Shown here in pieces: positions 62,301 to 64,000 of a stretch of DNA of 64,000 nt (positions within the stretch are counted from its first letter, which is position 1; the number at the start of each line of letters is the position of its first letter). The notes below the pieces were generated by a model. It did not search any database, was not told the origin of the DNA, and saw nothing but the letters and a program-made list of their open reading frames with translations. The stretch is from Nonomuraea roseoviolacea subsp. carminata (GTDB lineage Bacteria > Actinomycetota > Actinomycetes > Streptosporangiales > Streptosporangiaceae). The stretch lies in assembly GCF_024172185.1 (NCBI RefSeq), contig NZ_JAMZEC010000001.1, forward strand, positions 1,736,001 to 1,800,000, in the 5' to 3' direction. Made by a program: the position numbers and the translations under genes.

Positions 62301-64000
62301 CTGGAACGCGACGACTTCGGCGTGGACGAGGACTTCTTCGACGTGGGCGGCCACTCGCTGCTGGCCATCAAGGCGGTCGCCAGGCTGCGCAGGGAGCTGC
62401 CACCGGGGGCCACCCCCATCGCGGTGGTGGACCTGTTCAAGCACCCGACGGTACGCGGCCTGGCCGCCCTCCTGGAGGGCACCGCCACCGCCTCGCGCGG
62501 ACTGCTGCACGAGCTGACGTCCCAGCGCACGTCTCCGCCGGTCCTCACGTACGTGTGCGTGCCGTACGGCGGGGGCGCGGCGGTCGTGTACCAGCCGCTG
62601 GCGGACGCGCTGCCCGAGGAGTACGCGCTGTGGTCGGTGGCCATCCCCGGCCACGACGTCGGCCTGGACGAGGAGCGGCTGCCGCTGGAGGCGGTGGCCG
62701 CCCGATGCGTCGCGGAGATCATGGAGAAGGTGCGCGGCCCGGTCGCGCTGTACGGCCACTGCGGGGTGGGCTCGGCGCTGACCGTGGAGATCGCCCGGCG
62801 CCTGGAGGCCGAGGGCCGCCCGCTCGAAGCCGTCTACATCGGGGCGATCTTCCCGTTCGCCCGGCCGTCGAAGGGACCGGCGGCGCTGCTGGCGAGGCTG
62901 GCCCGGCGCGAGTTCCTGCGCGGCGACCGCGGCTACGTCAACTGGCTGACCTCGATGGGCCTCGACATGAGCGACCTCGACCCGGCCCAGGCGCGGCACA
63001 TCGTCCGCAACATGCGCCGCGACAGCGAGGCGGCCGAGGAGTACTTCACGGGGTTGTTCGAGAGCGCGGTGACGCGGCTGCGGGCGCCGGTGATCAGCGT
63101 GGCCGGGGAGCACGACCCGGCGACGGAGTTCCACGAGGAGCGCTTCCGGGAGTGGCACTTCCTCAGCCCGGTGGCGGGGGTGGTGGAGCTGGACGAGGCG
63201 GGCCACTTCTTCCTGAAGTACCGGGCCGGGGAGCTGGCGGCCATCGTGACCCGTACGCACCGGGCCTTGGTGGAGGGCGGGCAGGCGGGCGGCGAGACGT
63301 GGCGCCTGGCCGCGACCTCGACGGATGATCCGTCAGAGACGAGCGCACCACGCCGCAAGCCGACGACCCCTGCTCCCAGCATGGGGAGGTTCGCCGCCGT
63401 CGCGTGCGGCCAGCTCGTCTCCATGCTCGGCGCCGCCCTGACCGAGTTCGCCATCCCTGTCTGGATCTACCTCACGACCGGCTCGCTCGCCCAGTTCGCG
63501 CTGCTGGCGGTGGTCGGCCTGGTGCCCGGGATGCTGGTGGCCCCGCTCGCCGGCGCCGTCGTGGACCGCGGGAACCGCCGTACCGTCATGCTGTGCGGCG
63601 ACGCGGCCGCCCTGACCACCCAGTTGGGGTTGGGCCTGCTCCTGTGGACGGGCAACCTGCAGACCTGGCACATCTACCCGCTCCTGGGCATCCTCTCCTT
63701 GGCCCTGACCTTCCAGCGGCTGGCGTACGGCTCGGCGGTGCCGCAGCTCGTCCCGAAGCGCTACCTCGGCCACGCCAACGGCATGGTGCAGATGGCCGGC
63801 GGCATGACGCAGCTCCTGGTGCCGCTCGCGGCCACGGGCCTGATGGCGGCGATCGGGCTGGAGGGCATCCTGGTGCTCGACGTGGCGAGCTACGCGTTCG
63901 CGATCGGGGTGACGCTGCTGGTGCGGTTCCCGGCGGCGATGGCGTGGCGACGCAAGGAGCCGGTGTTGGCGGAGATGGTCGCCGGCTTCCGCTACTCGTG
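59301..64000 (+). CDS. NRPS C-A-PCP-TE fused in frame to an MFS transporter (runs off the right edge)
   Basis: At least 1,566 residues in one open frame. Order: C (HHIAADGWS near 170), A (VIFTSGSTGAPKG near 625, LGGATEGSIW near 769, NGKVDR near 960), PCP (VGGHSLLA near 1015), thioesterase (about 1075-1340), then an MFS part from about 1360 (MGRFAAVACGQLVSMLG onward, with VVDRGNRRTVML after the second helix). The TE nucleophile motif is YGHCGVG, so Cys replaces Ser (about 1153), with Asp in EHDPATEF and His in EAGHFFLKY. The pocket code reads D-L-Y-N-M-S-L-I-W-K, near-identical to the Cys code. The C motif is HHxxxDG, not the cyclisation type. Predicted role: add Cys, release the product, and export it. 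GTGA overlap with the previous gene. Confidence 0.92.
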   Translation, partial: MTDLTSPSAGLSEAQRELLARRLRRRHAPAARTIPALPEGQEPPLSYAQERLWFMEQYAPGNVAYTIPFVRRLRGPLDAEALSGAFDEAAARHQPLRARFPASDDGRPLVVIEPEVSVPFTTAAAASSEEARELVDAFLAEPFDLAAGPLIRVLLVRLADGDHVLAVAVHHIAADGWSADVLLREVLGRCAGRPAPGLPVTYGDFAAWQRGRPDAEDDVAYWRERLAGLRPLDLPADLPRPPELTYRGAAHSFTVDRELAARLAGIGRDRGCTPYMVLLAAFAALLGRYAGQDDVVLGSPVAGRSLPELEHLVGCFVNMLPMRVDLSGGPAFTELLDRVRESATGAYAHQELPFERLVAELNVPREVSRSPVFQVLFAMQNYADLRAAPADGLVVEGFDLGVWATRFDLELYTWGEGSFLFVYNTALFAPERIERMAGHLATLLEGVAADPAAPVHRVELLTAAERAERERWNDTLTPLGEPDLLHRPFEERAASREVALVHPGGSLTYEELDRRATALAGELVAAGVRRGELVAVVMERGWEQVVAVLAVGKAGAAYLPVDADLPDRRRFELLERGECAVAVTQPRLESSLEWPPGVTPLVVHPDLADAASVTCPASPDDLAYVIFTSGSTGAPKGVMIEHRAALNTVRDINHRFRVGPSDRIIALSALSFDLSVYDVYGALAAGAALVMGEPAGDKDPTAWARLVEEHRVTVWNSVPALMELLVDHAEHEGSDLSSLRLVMMSGDWIPTTLPGRIRALAPDAEIVSLGGATEGSIWSIAYPVGEVDPSWTSIPYGTPLANQSFHILDRGRCDVPVGVPGELHIGGAGVAAGYWRDPERTAASFVTHPRTGERLYRTGDLGRYGPDGTIEFLGRADAQVKIRGYRIELGEIEAHLSRHPAVAECVVGTSGTGTGAQLVAYVVPHEGDLDVAVLRAHLAETLPAYMIPARFVPLPSLPLTANGKVDRARLPAPSAHSAITRTVAPSTDAERMVAAVWADVLERDDFGVDEDFFDVGGHSLLAIKAVARLRRELPPGATPIAVVDLFKHPTVRGLAALLEGTATASRGLLHELTSQRTSPPVLTYVCVPYGGGAAVVYQPLADALPEEYALWSVAIPGHDVGLDEERLPLEAVAARCVAEIMEKVRGPVALYGHCGVGSALTVEIARRLEAEGRPLEAVYIGAIFPFARPSKGPAALLARLARREFLRGDRGYVNWLTSMGLDMSDLDPAQARHIVRNMRRDSEAAEEYFTGLFESAVTRLRAPVISVAGEHDPATEFHEERFREWHFLSPVAGVVELDEAGHFFLKYRAGELAAIVTRTHRALVEGGQAGGETWRLAATSTDDPSETSAPRRKPTTPAPSMGRFAAVACGQLVSMLGAALTEFAIPVWIYLTTGSLAQFALLAVVGLVPGMLVAPLAGAVVDRGNRRTVMLCGDAAALTTQLGLGLLLWTGNLQTWHIYPLLGILSLALTFQRLAYGSAVPQLVPKRYLGHANGMVQMAGGMTQLLVPLAATGLMAAIGLEGILVLDVASYAFAIGVTLLVRFPAAMAWRRKEPVLAEMVAGFRYS

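Noticed and set aside
59316..63260. A 1,314-codon minus-strand open frame opposite the last NRPS
   Set aside because: Composition is the antisense shadow of the NRPS reading frame; no recognisable domain.
43950..64000. A streptothricin-type cluster
   Set aside because: A basic-residue A domain and sugar genes fit loosely, but no streptolidine (Arg-modifying) genes are seen and a Cys module with TE-MFS fusion does not belong there.

Overview
The window is about 64 kb of very GC-rich, gene-dense DNA with frequent GTG starts, 1-4 bp gene overlaps, a mycothiol-type DinB enzyme, a DUF6343 protein and a zinc-free L31 paralogue. This points to a filamentous actinomycete; the gene content fits the Streptosporangiaceae (Nonomuraea or a relative), but the genus is inference. 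I saw no rRNA, tRNA, CRISPR array, insertion sequence or prophage.

Left part (1-8.2 kb): the 5' end of a fused isobutyryl-CoA mutase (icmF, minus), a glucose-dehydrogenase-like MDR enzyme, a CHAP-domain amidohydrolase, and a Ser/Thr signalling group consisting of a PP2C phosphatase, an HTH-containing N-6 DNA methylase and a soluble Ser/Thr kinase.

Catabolic part (8.2-29.4 kb): first a glutarate-type module, with an aldehyde dehydrogenase, a CaiB CoA-transferase and a GntR regulator divergent from a glutaryl-CoA dehydrogenase. Next to it is a nine-gene minus-strand operon (22.6 down to 12.7 kb): copper amine oxidase, peptide-type ABC importer (five genes), P1/NylC-type peptidase, PaiB-like flavin protein and C45 acyltransferase. 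It is headed by a LacI regulator and a perfect 20-bp palindrome. I read the two modules together as uptake and stepwise breakdown of an amine or amide that could end in glutarate. Then comes a CebEFG-BglC-CebR type cellobiose uptake operon.

Middle part (29.4-43.8 kb): ordinary mixed genes. These include small membrane and secreted proteins, a PfkB kinase, L31 type B with a likely Zur box, an SDR, RecQ, a PadR-GH5 pair, a Nudix enzyme, an isochorismatase-like protein, lipoproteins, a truncated erythromycin-esterase remnant and a monoacylglycerol-lipase-like hydrolase.

Right part (43.9-64 kb, continuing beyond the window): a nonribosomal peptide biosynthetic cluster. Sugar-side genes come first: an NDP-sugar epimerase/dehydratase, a PIG-L deacetylase, a formyltransferase, and a glycosyltransferase fused to a decayed epimerase domain. 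The peptide side has a stand-alone C domain and carrier protein (minus strand), an acyl/AMP ligase, a C-PCP protein, a C-A-PCP-C-A-PCP synthetase and a C-A-PCP-TE synthetase. The last of these runs in frame into an MFS exporter and has Cys as its thioesterase nucleophile. Hand-read pocket codes suggest Gly, a basic residue (Lys or beta-Lys type) and Cys. I do not recognise the product; an aminosugar-peptide containing Cys is the best guess.

A recurring oddity is that at least seven gene ends carry short tandem duplications that copy the stop codon (units of 8 to 44 bp), and several coding linkers carry 18-42 bp minisatellites.
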